Positions 8,106 to 16,021 of a stretch of DNA of 64,000 nucleotides are shown here, piece by piece. Each line of letters begins with the position of its first letter. Position 1 is the first letter of the stretch. Origin of the DNA: Aeromicrobium sp. 9AM. Its GTDB lineage: Bacteria > Actinomycetota > Actinomycetes > Propionibacteriales > Nocardioidaceae. The notes beneath the pieces were generated by a model. The model ran no database searches, was not told where the DNA came from, and saw only the letters and a program-made list of their open reading frames with translations. Both the position numbers and the translations under genes were made by a program. The stretch is taken from assembly GCF_902506105.1 (NCBI RefSeq), contig NZ_LR733304.1:496001-560000 (forward strand), in the 5' to 3' direction.

Positions 8106-9546
8106 GCGTTCGCGGCCCGGCAAGGTCATCGCGGTCCACCTGAACTATTTGTCGCGCGCCGCCGAGCGCGGCCGCACGCCATCGCACCCTTCGTACTTCC
8201 TGAAACCGTCGACGTCGGTGACGCTCGGCGATGGGACGGTCGCCCGGCCCGCCGGCACCGAGCTGCTCGCGTTCGAGGGTGAGATCGCCCTCGTGATGGG
8301 ACGTGCTGCGCGTTCGATCGACCCTTCAGAGGCGTGGTCGTTCGTCGGCGGAGTCGCGGCGTCGAACGACTTCGGGGTCTATGACTTGCGGTATGCCGAC
8401 CGTGGCTCGAACCTGCGGTCCAAGGGCGGCGACGGCTTCACCCCGTTGAGCTCGACCGTGCTGGACGCGGCAGTTCTCGATCCAGCGGAGCTGCGCGTGC
8501 GCACGTGGCTCAACGGTGAGCTTGTGCAGCAGGGACGCTCTGACGAGCTGTTGTTCCCGTTTGCCCAGCTGGTTGCGGATCTATCGCAGCTGGTGACCCT
8601 CGAGCCCGGTGACGTGATCCTGACGGGTACGCCCGCCGGCGCGTCGGTCGCCCGTCCGGGAGATGTCGTGGAGGTGGAGGTGGACGCCTTGTCGGGCCCG
8701 TCGACGGGTCGGCTGCGAACGACCGTTGTCGAAGGGTCCAAGCCGCTGGCGCCGTGGGGAGCCGAACCACGCGTCGACGACCAGCAGAGGATCGAAGCCT
8801 GGGGAAGCGCTGCCTTGGCGGGCCTGCCCGAGCCGTTCGAGCTCACGGACGAGCGCCGAGCCCGTCTGGCCGGCGTCAGCACGGCGACACTGAGCTCACA
8901 GCTGCGCAAGCGCGGACATGACGCGGTGTCGATCGACGGCTTGTGCTCGACGCGGCCGGGGGAGTCGTTGGTCGGCCGCGCGCGCACCCTGCGTTTCGTG
9001 CCTTTCCGCAAGGACTTGTTCGCGGTCCACGGTGGCGGGCACAACGCGCAGAAGCGCGCCGTCGACTCATTGCGGCCCGGGGACGTGCTGGTCATCGAAG
9101 CCCGCGGCGAGCGCGGCACCGGGACCATCGGCGACATCCTCGCGCTGCGTGCCCAGGTGCTGGGTGCGGGCGGGGTGGTGACCGACGGGGGTGTCCGCGA
9201 CCTGGCAGCCGTCGCAGCGCTCGACCTCGTGACCTACCACGCCGGCGGACATCCAGCCGTGCTCGGCCGCCGCCACGTCCCATGGGACACCGACGTCACG
9301 ATCGCCTGCGGCGGCGCGACCGTGCAGCCCGGGGACGTCATCGTCGGCGACGGTGACGGCGTCCTGGTCATCCCGCCTGACCTCGTCGATGAGGTCGTGG
9401 CGGACGCCATCGTCCAGGAGGACGAGGAGCGGTTCATCGCCTTGCAGGTCGAGGCTGGCTCAGGCGTCGACGGACTCTACCCGATGGATGCCACGTGGCG
9501 TGAGCGCTACGAGAACTGGAAGGACAACCATGAAGTTCCGAAGTAA
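8095..9546 (+). CDS. fusion of FAH-family (HpaG-like) domain and RraA-family domain
   Basis: A 483-residue two-domain protein. Residues about 1-215 are a fumarylacetoacetate hydrolase-family domain of the HpaG/HpcE type, with metal-binding acidic residues in AFEGEIALVMG and ASNDFGVYDLR and the LEPGDVILTGTPAG motif; in this family it performs decarboxylation/isomerisation of homoprotocatechuate ring-cleavage acids. Residues about 240-470 are an RraA-like domain (GGVVTDGGVRD and VQPGDVIVGDGDGVLVIP), a fold that also includes class II 4-hydroxy-4-methyl-2-oxoglutarate aldolase and oxaloacetate decarboxylase. Fusing the two suggests that successive steps are joined. Start overlaps the dehydrogenase by 11 bp and the end overlaps the next gene by 17 bp. 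Confidence 0.9.
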   Translation: MAPERSRPGKVIAVHLNYLSRAAERGRTPSHPSYFLKPSTSVTLGDGTVARPAGTELLAFEGEIALVMGRAARSIDPSEAWSFVGGVAASNDFGVYDLRYADRGSNLRSKGGDGFTPLSSTVLDAAVLDPAELRVRTWLNGELVQQGRSDELLFPFAQLVADLSQLVTLEPGDVILTGTPAGASVARPGDVVEVEVDALSGPSTGRLRTTVVEGSKPLAPWGAEPRVDDQQRIEAWGSAALAGLPEPFELTDERRARLAGVSTATLSSQLRKRGHDAVSIDGLCSTRPGESLVGRARTLRFVPFRKDLFAVHGGGHNAQKRAVDSLRPGDVLVIEARGERGTGTIGDILALRAQVLGAGGVVTDGGVRDLAAVAALDLVTYHAGGHPAVLGRRHVPWDTDVTIACGGATVQPGDVIVGDGDGVLVIPPDLVDEVVADAIVQEDEERFIALQVEAGSGVDGLYPMDATWRERYENWKDNHEVPK

Positions 9547-10483
9547 CCCCGCCCTGATCACGGGGTCGATAGCCCCTCTGATGACTCCGTTCACCGCCGC
9601 TGGTGAGGTCGACCACGCCGGGCTGGCCAACCTGGTGGAATGGCAGATCGCACAGGGATCACACGGGATCTCGATCGGCGGTTCGACCGGCGAGCCGAGC
9701 TCACAAACGATCGCCGAGCGCGCCGCGGCGATCCGTACGGTCGCCGAAGCCATCGGGGACCGGGTGCCGTTCATGCCGGGAACCGGGTCGTCGAAGCTTG
9801 ACGAAACCCTAGAGTTGACCGCCGCCGCACAGGATGCAGGTGCCGACGCCGTCCTGATCATCACGCCCTACTACGCCCGCCCCACCCAGGAGGCGCTCCA
9901 CCGGTGGTACACGACGATCGCGCACGAGTTCCCTGATCTGCCGATCGTGGCCTACAACGTCCCGAGCCGGACGGCCGTCGACATCGAGCCGTCGACCGTG
10001 GCCAGACTGTTCCGCGAGCTGGAGAACTTCGTGGGCGTCAAGGAGACGACCAAGGACTTCGAGCACTTCTCGCGCACGTTGCACCTGTGCGGGCGTGACC
10101 TGCTCGTGTGGTCGGGGATCGAGCTGTTGTGCCTCCCGTTGCTCTCGCTCGGCGGAGCCGGTTTCATCAGTGCTACCGCAAACATCGCCCCCGCGGCCAC
10201 GGCCGAGATGTTCGCGGCGGGCGTGGCCGGCGATCTGCGCCGCGCGCAGGAAATCCACTACGGCTTGCATCCGCTGGTCGACCTGTTGTTCGTCGAGACC
10301 AATCCGGCCCCAGGCAAGTGGATGCTCGCCGACCGCGGCCTGATCGCCTCTCCGTTCGTGCGGCCCCCGCTGATCGAGCCGACGCCTGAGGGCCTCGTCC
10401 GCATTCGTGCGCTTCGCGACGAAGGTGCGGCCTGGCTGTCGCCCACCGCCGGATTCACCGTGAACGTGGAGGCCCGTGCATGA
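9530..10483 (+). CDS. DapA/NAL-family class I aldolase, probable role in homoprotocatechuate pathway
   Basis: A 317-residue TIM-barrel protein of the dihydrodipicolinate synthase/N-acetylneuraminate lyase superfamily. The Schiff-base lysine is Lys171 in FVGVKETTKD and the catalytic tyrosine is Tyr142 in VAYNVPSRT; the pyruvate-binding GGSTGEPSS loop (about 50-58) differs from the GTTGE of housekeeping DapA. ATG 9530 follows GGAAGGA and lies inside the preceding gene. As these enzymes make or break pyruvate aldols, it is a good candidate for cleaving 2,4-dihydroxyhept-2-ene-1,7-dioate to pyruvate and succinic semialdehyde in place of HpaI. A lysine-biosynthesis role is unlikely given the operon. 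Confidence 0.85.
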   Translation: MKFRSNPALITGSIAPLMTPFTAAGEVDHAGLANLVEWQIAQGSHGISIGGSTGEPSSQTIAERAAAIRTVAEAIGDRVPFMPGTGSSKLDETLELTAAAQDAGADAVLIITPYYARPTQEALHRWYTTIAHEFPDLPIVAYNVPSRTAVDIEPSTVARLFRELENFVGVKETTKDFEHFSRTLHLCGRDLLVWSGIELLCLPLLSLGGAGFISATANIAPAATAEMFAAGVAGDLRRAQEIHYGLHPLVDLLFVETNPAPGKWMLADRGLIASPFVRPPLIEPTPEGLVRIRALRDEGAAWLSPTAGFTVNVEARA

Positions 10484-12006
10484 GCACTGTCACCTCGGCA
10501 CACCGCCCGGCGGACCTGCCGACCCGCATCCAGCACTTCATCGGTGGCAAGCTCGTCGACAGTGTCGGCGGGGAGACCTTCGAGGTGCTGGATCCGGTGT
10601 CCAACCAGACCTATGCGACCGCCGCCGCCGGACAGGCGGCGGACATCGCTGCCGCGGTCGAGGCCGCACGCAACGCATTCGTGGACGGCGCGTGGCCGCG
10701 GATGCTTCCGCGGCAGCGATCACGCATCCTGCACGCAGTGGCCGATGCCGTGGAGGCGCAGGAGTCGCGGCTCGCCGAGCTCGAGACGTTCGACACCGGG
10801 CTCCCGATCACGCAGGCGCGTGGACAGGCTCGTCGTGCGGCTGAGAACTTCCGCTTCTTCGGCGATCTCCTCGTGGCGCAGTCCGACGACACCTACAAGG
10901 TCCCGGGCCAGCAGCTCAACTACGTCAACCGCAAGCCGATCGGGGTGGCAGGGCTGATCACGCCGTGGAACACGCCCTTCATGCTCGAGAGCTGGAAGCT
11001 CGCTCCCGCACTCGCCTCGGGATGCACAGTCGTGCTCAAGCCGGCCGAGTTCACGCCGTTGTCGGCAAGCCTCTGGGCGGGCATCTTCGCGGAGGCCGGT
11101 GTCCCGGACGGGGTCTTCAACCTTGTGAACGGCTTGGGCGAGGAAGCCGGCGATGCGCTCGTCAAGCACCCGGACGTCCCGCTGATCTCCTTCACTGGAG
11201 AGACGACCACGGGCCAGACGATCTTCCGCAACTCAGCGGCGCATCTCAAAGGGATGTCGATGGAGCTCGGCGGCAAGTCGCCGGCGATCGTCTTTGCGGA
11301 CGCAGACCTCGAGGCAGCGATCGACTCGACGCTGTTCGGGGTCTTCTCGCTCAATGGCGAGCGATGCACTGCCGGGAGCCGCATTCTCGTCGAGCGGTCG
11401 ATCTACGACGAGTTCGTCGAGGCGTACGCCGCTCGCGCTCGCGCGATCATCGTGGGCGAACCGCATGACCCCGCGACGGAGGTCGGTGCGCTGGTGCACC
11501 CTGAGCATTTCGCCAAGGTCATGGGGTATGTCGAGCTGGGCAAGAGTGAAGGACGCCTCGTGGCGGGTGGAGGGCGGCCGCCGGGTCTTCCGGAAGGCAA
11601 CTATGTCCTGCCCACCGTCTTCGCGGATGTGCGTCCTGACGCGCGGATCTTCCAGGAGGAGATCTTCGGTCCGGTCGTCACGATCACACCGTTCGACTCC
11701 GACGCTGAGGCGCTGCGGCTGGCGAATGCGGTCAAGTACGGCTTGGCGGCGTACGTGTGGACCACCGATCTCAATCGCGCACATACGTTCTCGCAAGCCA
11801 TCGAGGCGGGCATGGTGTGGCTCAACTCGCACAACGTTCGAGATCTCCGGACCCCTTTCGGCGGAGTCAAGTCGTCAGGCCTTGGCCATGAGGGCGGCTA
11901 CCGGTCGATCGACTTCTACACCGACCAGCAAGCCGTTCACGTGACGATCGGCGACGTCCACACCATCCGTTTCGGTACTGCGGCACCGGCCGACCTGACC
12001 AGCTGA
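10480..12006 (+). CDS. hpaE: 5-carboxymethyl-2-hydroxymuconate semialdehyde dehydrogenase
   Basis: A 508-residue aldehyde dehydrogenase of the HpaE type. Glu262 (SMELGGKSP) and Cys296 are the catalytic pair, and the cysteine lies in LNGERCTAGSRIL, the variant typical of CHMS dehydrogenases. ATGA overlap with the preceding aldolase gene indicates coupled translation. It oxidises the semialdehyde produced by homoprotocatechuate 2,3-dioxygenase, the next gene 13 bp downstream, to the 5-carboxymethyl-2-hydroxymuconate diacid with NAD+. The pairing with the dioxygenase makes the assignment strong. Confidence 0.93.
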   Translation: MSTVTSAHRPADLPTRIQHFIGGKLVDSVGGETFEVLDPVSNQTYATAAAGQAADIAAAVEAARNAFVDGAWPRMLPRQRSRILHAVADAVEAQESRLAELETFDTGLPITQARGQARRAAENFRFFGDLLVAQSDDTYKVPGQQLNYVNRKPIGVAGLITPWNTPFMLESWKLAPALASGCTVVLKPAEFTPLSASLWAGIFAEAGVPDGVFNLVNGLGEEAGDALVKHPDVPLISFTGETTTGQTIFRNSAAHLKGMSMELGGKSPAIVFADADLEAAIDSTLFGVFSLNGERCTAGSRILVERSIYDEFVEAYAARARAIIVGEPHDPATEVGALVHPEHFAKVMGYVELGKSEGRLVAGGGRPPGLPEGNYVLPTVFADVRPDARIFQEEIFGPVVTITPFDSDAEALRLANAVKYGLAAYVWTTDLNRAHTFSQAIEAGMVWLNSHNVRDLRTPFGGVKSSGLGHEGGYRSIDFYTDQQAVHVTIGDVHTIRFGTAAPADLTS

Positions 12007-12019
12007 GGAAAAGATCCCC

Positions 12020-13093
12020 ATGACGATGAGCCTTCCGACCCCCTCGATCGCACCTCCCGACGTCATCCGTTGCGCGTATGCGGAGCTGGTCGTCACCGAC
12101 CTTGCGGCATCGCGTGCGTTCTACGTGGACGTCCTCGGCCTCGTGGTGACCCACGAGGACGCCGACACCATCTGGCTGCGCGCGTTCGAGGAGTACCTGC
12201 ACCACTCCCTTGTGCTGCGACGCGGCGACGTCGCAGCGCTGGGCGTCATCGCTTACCGGGTTCGCTCGGCAGCGGACGTCGACGTTGCCGAGGAGTACTA
12301 CCGACAGCTGGGAGTCCCGCTGGAGCGGCGACCAGCTGGGACAACTCGGGGCATCGGTGACGCGGTGCGGATCGTCGACCCGTTGGGATTTCCGGTCGAG
12401 TTCTTCTACGACGCTGAACACGTCGAGCGCTTCACGCGGCGCTATGACGTCCACGGCGCTGGTGCAATCTCTCGCCTCGACCACTTCAATGTCGCAACTC
12501 CTGACGTCCCGTTTGCCCGTTCGTACTACGAGCAGCTCGGTTTCCGGGTCTCCGAAGACATCCAGGACGAGGACGAGACGGTCTACGCGGCGTGGATGTT
12601 TCGCAAGTCGACGGTCCACGACGTGGCATTGACCGGGGGCGACGGTCCTCGCCTCCATCACATCGCCTTCGCTACCCACGAGCGCAGTCAGATCCTGCAC
12701 CTCTGCGATCATCTGGGTGCGTTGCGTGAGAGCGACAAGATCGAGCGCGGCCCCGGTCGCCACGGGGTGTCCAACGCGTTCTATCTCTACCTTCGCGATC
12801 CAGACGGGCACCGGGTCGAGATCTATACGCACGACTACTACACGGGTGACCCCGACAATCCCGTGGTCACGTGGGACGTCCACGACAACCAGCGCCGGGA
12901 CTGGTGGGGAACGCCGGTGGTGCCGAGCTGGTACACCGACGCCTCGCTCGTCCTCGATCTTGACGGTGTGCCGCAGCCTGTCGTCGCCCGATCGGACGAT
13001 CGCGAGTCCGACGTCACGATCGGTGCTGACGGCTTTTCCTACACGCGGAAGGGTGACACGGACACGGGGTTCAAGCTTGGGGCACAGGTGTGA
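12020..13093 (+). CDS. hpcB: homoprotocatechuate (3,4-dihydroxyphenylacetate) 2,3-dioxygenase
   Basis: Extradiol ring-cleaving dioxygenase of the vicinal oxygen chelate superfamily, 357 residues. The numbering matches the well-studied Brevibacterium fuscum enzyme exactly: metal ligands His155 (RLDHFN), His214 (RLHHIAFATHE) and Glu267 (HRVEIYT), with active-site His200, Tyr257 and Asn157 in place. The C-terminal run containing GDPDNP, WDVHDNQRRDWWG and VPSWYTDASLVLDLDG is also diagnostic. It opens the ring of 3,4-dihydroxyphenylacetate using O2 and Fe(II) or Mn(II). AGGAAAAG lies before ATG 12020. It is the last gene of the amine/homoprotocatechuate operon. Confidence 0.97.
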   Translation: MTMSLPTPSIAPPDVIRCAYAELVVTDLAASRAFYVDVLGLVVTHEDADTIWLRAFEEYLHHSLVLRRGDVAALGVIAYRVRSAADVDVAEEYYRQLGVPLERRPAGTTRGIGDAVRIVDPLGFPVEFFYDAEHVERFTRRYDVHGAGAISRLDHFNVATPDVPFARSYYEQLGFRVSEDIQDEDETVYAAWMFRKSTVHDVALTGGDGPRLHHIAFATHERSQILHLCDHLGALRESDKIERGPGRHGVSNAFYLYLRDPDGHRVEIYTHDYYTGDPDNPVVTWDVHDNQRRDWWGTPVVPSWYTDASLVLDLDGVPQPVVARSDDRESDVTIGADGFSYTRKGDTDTGFKLGAQV

Positions 13094-13203
13094 AATCGAG
13101 GCGGCGCCCGGACATCGGTTGCAGTGCGCGCCGACCGGGAGCGCATCTTCGCGGGCCCGGATCGGCTCTGCTCATGCCCCGTCGCGGGCGACACCGTTAA
13201 TTC

Positions 13204-13734
13204 ATGCTCGCTCTCGAGGCACTGACGCTCGGCACCTCCGCGGCGTCCGCGTCCTGCTGCCTCGCGTCACGAGGGTCGGCCAGTTTTCGGGCCCGGCTCC
13301 TGGCTATTGCCATGGTTGGGACGATGGCTGGCATTGCGATGAGCGACGCCGTTCGTGTCCATTGTCTCGGAGCGGGAGTTCTTGGGATCTTGGCTTTCGT
13401 GCTGCTCTACCACGGACCCACCGACGTTGAAGCGGAACTGGAATGGCACCGCGGCATCGGAGCGGTCCTCATGGCTGCGGCGATCATCGTGCACATCGGT
13501 CACCCCGATCGTCCCGCGGAGATGGCGAGTATGGGAATGGTCCACGGCACACGAACGAGCGGCGGGCCGTCCGTCGAGCTGCTGCTCCAACTGACAACGA
13601 TGAGCTACTTGGTATGGACAGCAGCCGCGGTCTACCGAATGGCTGATCCTCATCCGTCGACAGCCCTGCTGCGCTGGGAACAAGTCGCCATGGCGGCGAG
13701 CCTGGCGGTCATGACGTTCGGCATGACGCCCTGA
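13204..13734 (+). CDS. small membrane protein of unknown function
   Basis: A 176-residue hydrophobic protein with about five predicted membrane segments (starting [63 protein letters not shown] and VAMAASLAVMTFG) and several His and Met residues (HRG, HIGHPDR, MVHGT) in the loops. That organisation recalls the DUF5134-like actinobacterial membrane proteins, but I do not recognise a function. It begins 110 bp after the dioxygenase with no good ribosome-binding site, and may be independently transcribed. The 177 bp after it (13735-13911) show no gene. Confidence 0.55.
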   Translation: MLALEALTLGTSAASASCCLASRGSASFRARLLAIAMVGTMAGIAMSDAVRVHCLGAGVLGILAFVLLYHGPTDVEAELEWHRGIGAVLMAAAIIVHIGHPDRPAEMASMGMVHGTRTSGGPSVELLLQLTTMSYLVWTAAAVYRMADPHPSTALLRWEQVAMAASLAVMTFGMTP

Positions 13735-13911
13735 CGTCCAGACCGCAACACAGCGAGATCCACCCGGTTGACGCAATCAATGCCTCCCTCGACGTCGCGC
13801 AAACTGCATGCCCCGTGTGCCACCGCGCTAATCCCGCCTCTGGAGAAGCGACGGGGCGCAATGCCGCGACAGGTCCGCCGCGAAGTCTGTGCCAAGCCGT
13901 AGCCTCGTCAC

Positions 13912-14736
13912 GTGACTCCGGACGTCCTGCTGGTCGGCTGCGGCAAGCTCGGTGCTGACGTGGGCGAGCGGCTCGCCGCGCGGGGCCACGCCGTGCTCGC
14001 GCTGCGGCGCCGGGCCGACCTGGTCCCACAACCGTTGCAGGGGCTGTCGGTGGATCTCACCCGCACCCGCCCGGAGCTTCCTCCACTCGACCTGGCGTAC
14101 CTGGTCGTGGCGTTGACAGCCAGGCCACGTACCGCGGAGGCCTACCGCGCCACGTACGTGGAGGGCATGACGCGCGCACTCGACGCGTTGGAAGCTTCCG
14201 GCCAGGTCCCACGACGTGCGGTGCTCGTGTCGTCGACGGGAGTCTTCGGTGACCTGGACCCGGCGTTCGTGGCGGATGAGTCGACTCGTCCCAGCCCTGC
14301 CGATGGACCGGCGCGGATGCTGCTCGAGGCCGAACAGGTCTTCACCGAACGAGTGTCGGGCGGCACGGTTCTGCGTCTGTCAGGACTCTACGGTCGCGGC
14401 AGCACGCGCCTCATCGACCAGGTTCGTGAGGGGAGGGTGACCGACCCGAACCGCTGGACCAACCGCGTCCACCGCGACGACGCAGCGGCCGCCGTGGTCC
14501 ACCTGCTCACTCGGGAGGAGCACCCGGAGCGTCTCTACGTCGGGACCGACGACGAGCCCGCCCTCCTCGGCGACGTCGCTGCTTACCTGGCTGCGCAGCT
14601 GGGCGCGCCGGCCCCTCCCGCTGCCGATGCGGAGCTGGGGCACGGCAAGCGGTTCAGCAACGCGCGATTGCGCGCCAGCGGCTGGACGCCGACCTTCCCG
14701 ACGTACCGCGAGGGCTATGCCGGGCTGTTGACGTAG
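13912..14736 (+). CDS. NAD-dependent epimerase/dehydratase-family protein (YeeZ-like)
   Basis: A 274-residue extended-SDR-like protein. The N-terminal VLLVGCGKLGADVGERLAARGHAV is a Rossmann nucleotide-binding start with a modified GxGxxG, and RRAVLVSSTGVFG, RLSGLYGRG and HRDDAAAAVVHLL follow the pattern of the YeeZ group. The usual YxxxK of epimerases is not present in clear form. Starts at GTG 13912. Family members are poorly characterised; the protein probably binds NAD(P) and acts on a sugar-nucleotide or similar ligand. No functional link to neighbours is visible. Confidence 0.75.
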   Translation: MTPDVLLVGCGKLGADVGERLAARGHAVLALRRRADLVPQPLQGLSVDLTRTRPELPPLDLAYLVVALTARPRTAEAYRATYVEGMTRALDALEASGQVPRRAVLVSSTGVFGDLDPAFVADESTRPSPADGPARMLLEAEQVFTERVSGGTVLRLSGLYGRGSTRLIDQVREGRVTDPNRWTNRVHRDDAAAAVVHLLTREEHPERLYVGTDDEPALLGDVAAYLAAQLGAPAPPAADAELGHGKRFSNARLRASGWTPTFPTYREGYAGLLT

Positions 14737-14847
14737 TTGCGTCGATTGACAGCGAGTTGACAGCCTGACTGCTAAGTTCCGGACCAAGCAGTTCGTGCCA
14801 ACCCCGCGAAGGCCCGGTGGGCACCTGAATCCGAAGGGGAACCTCTC

Positions 14848-15420
14848 GTGACTTTCGACGTACTCACCACCGCGCTTGACGCCCTGCGAGGTGTCGCCGA
14901 CGGCGCCACCGATCGGCTCGGCGAACCGACGCCTTGCAGCGACTGGACCGTCGGGCAGGTGCTGATGCATGCCGCCGGCGATCAGCACGCGTGGGCAGCG
15001 ACCGTAGGGTCGGCGAGCATGCCGACCTACAACCCGTTCGACCCGCCGCAGGACGCCGACGGTGGCGTCGCGGAGGCGGTCCGGTCGGCGACGGACGCCG
15101 CGGCGCAGACCTGGTCCGCTGTCGACGCTGGCGCAGACACGCTGCCGACACCGCTCCCGCCGGTGCCGACCCTGACGCCGGACCTGGCGGCCGGCGCCGC
15201 CGCCCTCGATGCCGCCGTCCACGCGTGGGACGTCGCGGTTGCCACCGGACAGCCCTCACCCCTCACCGACTCGTTGGCCGCACGGCTCCGTCCTGCCGCC
15301 GAGGCGACGGTCGAGTCGCTGCGCGGGTTCGCGTACGCGCAGCCGTTGCCGGCGGTCGATGGAGACGGGGATGCTGCCTCGTTGCTCCGCTATCTGGGTC
15401 GCGATCCAGCCTGGTCGTGA
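14848..15420 (+). CDS. mycothiol-dependent maleylpyruvate isomerase-like, metal-binding DinB-fold protein
   Basis: A 190-residue protein of the TIGR03086/MDMPI N-terminal family: PCSDWTVGQVLMHAAGDQHAW near residues 30-50 and AALDAAVHAWDVAVATGQP near residues 120-140. These supply the two histidines and the acidic residue of the metal site in the four-helix DinB fold. Members are thought to be mycothiol-dependent transferases or isomerases. GTG 14848 follows GAAGGGGAA. The upstream gap contains two TTGACA-like boxes (14746 and 14757) before TAAGTT (14773), but the spacing is unusual and I do not call a promoter. Specific role unknown. Confidence 0.75.
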   Translation: MTFDVLTTALDALRGVADGATDRLGEPTPCSDWTVGQVLMHAAGDQHAWAATVGSASMPTYNPFDPPQDADGGVAEAVRSATDAAAQTWSAVDAGADTLPTPLPPVPTLTPDLAAGAAALDAAVHAWDVAVATGQPSPLTDSLAARLRPAAEATVESLRGFAYAQPLPAVDGDGDAASLLRYLGRDPAWS

Positions 15421-15439
15421 CGCAGCGGCACGGGCGCCG

Positions 15440-15931
15440 TCAGGACTTCGGGGGCTCGAAGAGTGCGGACATGCGGCCCTCGGGGTCGAGTCCGGGCAGC
15501 AGCGCATCGGCGATCCCGGTCAGCTGACGTATCTGCTCCCGCGTGAGGGGGTCGAACACGTAGCGCCGCACCGCCTCGACATGGCCGTGTGATGCGGCTG
15601 CCACGACGTCCCAGCCTTCGTCGGTGAGCTTGGCATTGGTCGCCCGTGCGTCCTCTGGGCAGGGCGTACGCCTCACCAGCCCGCGATCCTCCAGCCGGCG
15701 CACGACGTGCGACAGCCGAGGCAAGGTGGCATTCGTGCGCTGTGCCAGCGACGTCATCCGCAGCGTCCGGTCAGGGGCTTCCGACAGCATCGCGAGGGTG
15801 AAGTACTCGAAGTGCGTCAGCTTGGCGTCTGCTCGGAGCTGAGTGTCCAGCGCGCCCGGAAGCAGCTCCACCACGGCGATGAACCGGAGCCACGCAGCGC
15901 GCTCGGCCTCGTCCAGCCATTGAGTGCTCAT
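15440..15931 (-). CDS. MarR-family transcriptional regulator
   Basis: A 163-residue winged-helix regulator: dimerisation helices at both ends, the recognition part around MTSLAQRTNATLPRLSHVVRRLEDRGLVRRTPC, then the wing with CPEDARATNAKLTDEGWDV. Start at ATG 15931 (MSTQWLDEAERAAW) matches the family; the sequence before it is AT-rich promoter DNA rather than coding. It is divergent from a small NADP-oxidoreductase-like gene, with two copies of an 18-bp inverted repeat between them, so it very likely represses that gene and itself. The inducing ligand is unknown. Confidence 0.9.
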   Translation of the reverse strand: MSTQWLDEAERAAWLRFIAVVELLPGALDTQLRADAKLTHFEYFTLAMLSEAPDRTLRMTSLAQRTNATLPRLSHVVRRLEDRGLVRRTPCPEDARATNAKLTDEGWDVVAAASHGHVEAVRRYVFDPLTREQIRQLTGIADALLPGLDPEGRMSALFEPPKS

Positions 15932-15949
15932 GCCCTCAGGATAGCGCAA

Positions 15950-15967
15950 TAGTTGACGTAACAACTA
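15950..15967. promoter_or_regulatory. MarR operator copy 1
   Basis: TAGTTG and CAACTA arms around ACGTAA form an 18-bp inverted repeat. It overlaps the -35 element of the plus-strand promoter. Its sequence is shared with the second copy at 15983-16000, whose start is 33 bp away, about three helical turns. Confidence 0.7.
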
Positions 15968-15980
15968 AATGCTGTAGAGT
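15953..15980 (+). promoter_or_regulatory. promoter of the F420-reductase-like gene
   Basis: TTGACG at 15953-15958, a 16-bp spacer and TAGAGT at 15975-15980, 41 bp before the ATG at 16022. The -35 lies within operator 1 and operator 2 begins just after the -10, a layout suited to MarR repression. Confidence 0.6.
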
Positions 15981-15982
15981 AA

Positions 15983-16000
15983 TAGTTGAAGGAACAACCA
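15983..16000. promoter_or_regulatory. MarR operator copy 2
   Basis: TAGTTG AAGGAA CAACCA, the same inverted repeat as copy 1 with one arm position changed. It covers the likely transcription start of the plus-strand gene. Confidence 0.65.
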
Positions 16001-16021
16001 ATTCAACCTTAGGAGCTCGAC

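Noticed and set aside
9530-10483. Annotation as lysine-biosynthetic 4-hydroxy-tetrahydrodipicolinate synthase
   Set aside because: The active-site loop differs and the gene is embedded in a homoprotocatechuate operon.
14746-14778. Two TTGACA boxes with TAAGTT before the MDMPI-like gene
   Set aside because: Spacings of 10 and 21 bp do not fit a normal sigma-70 promoter; reported only as a remark.
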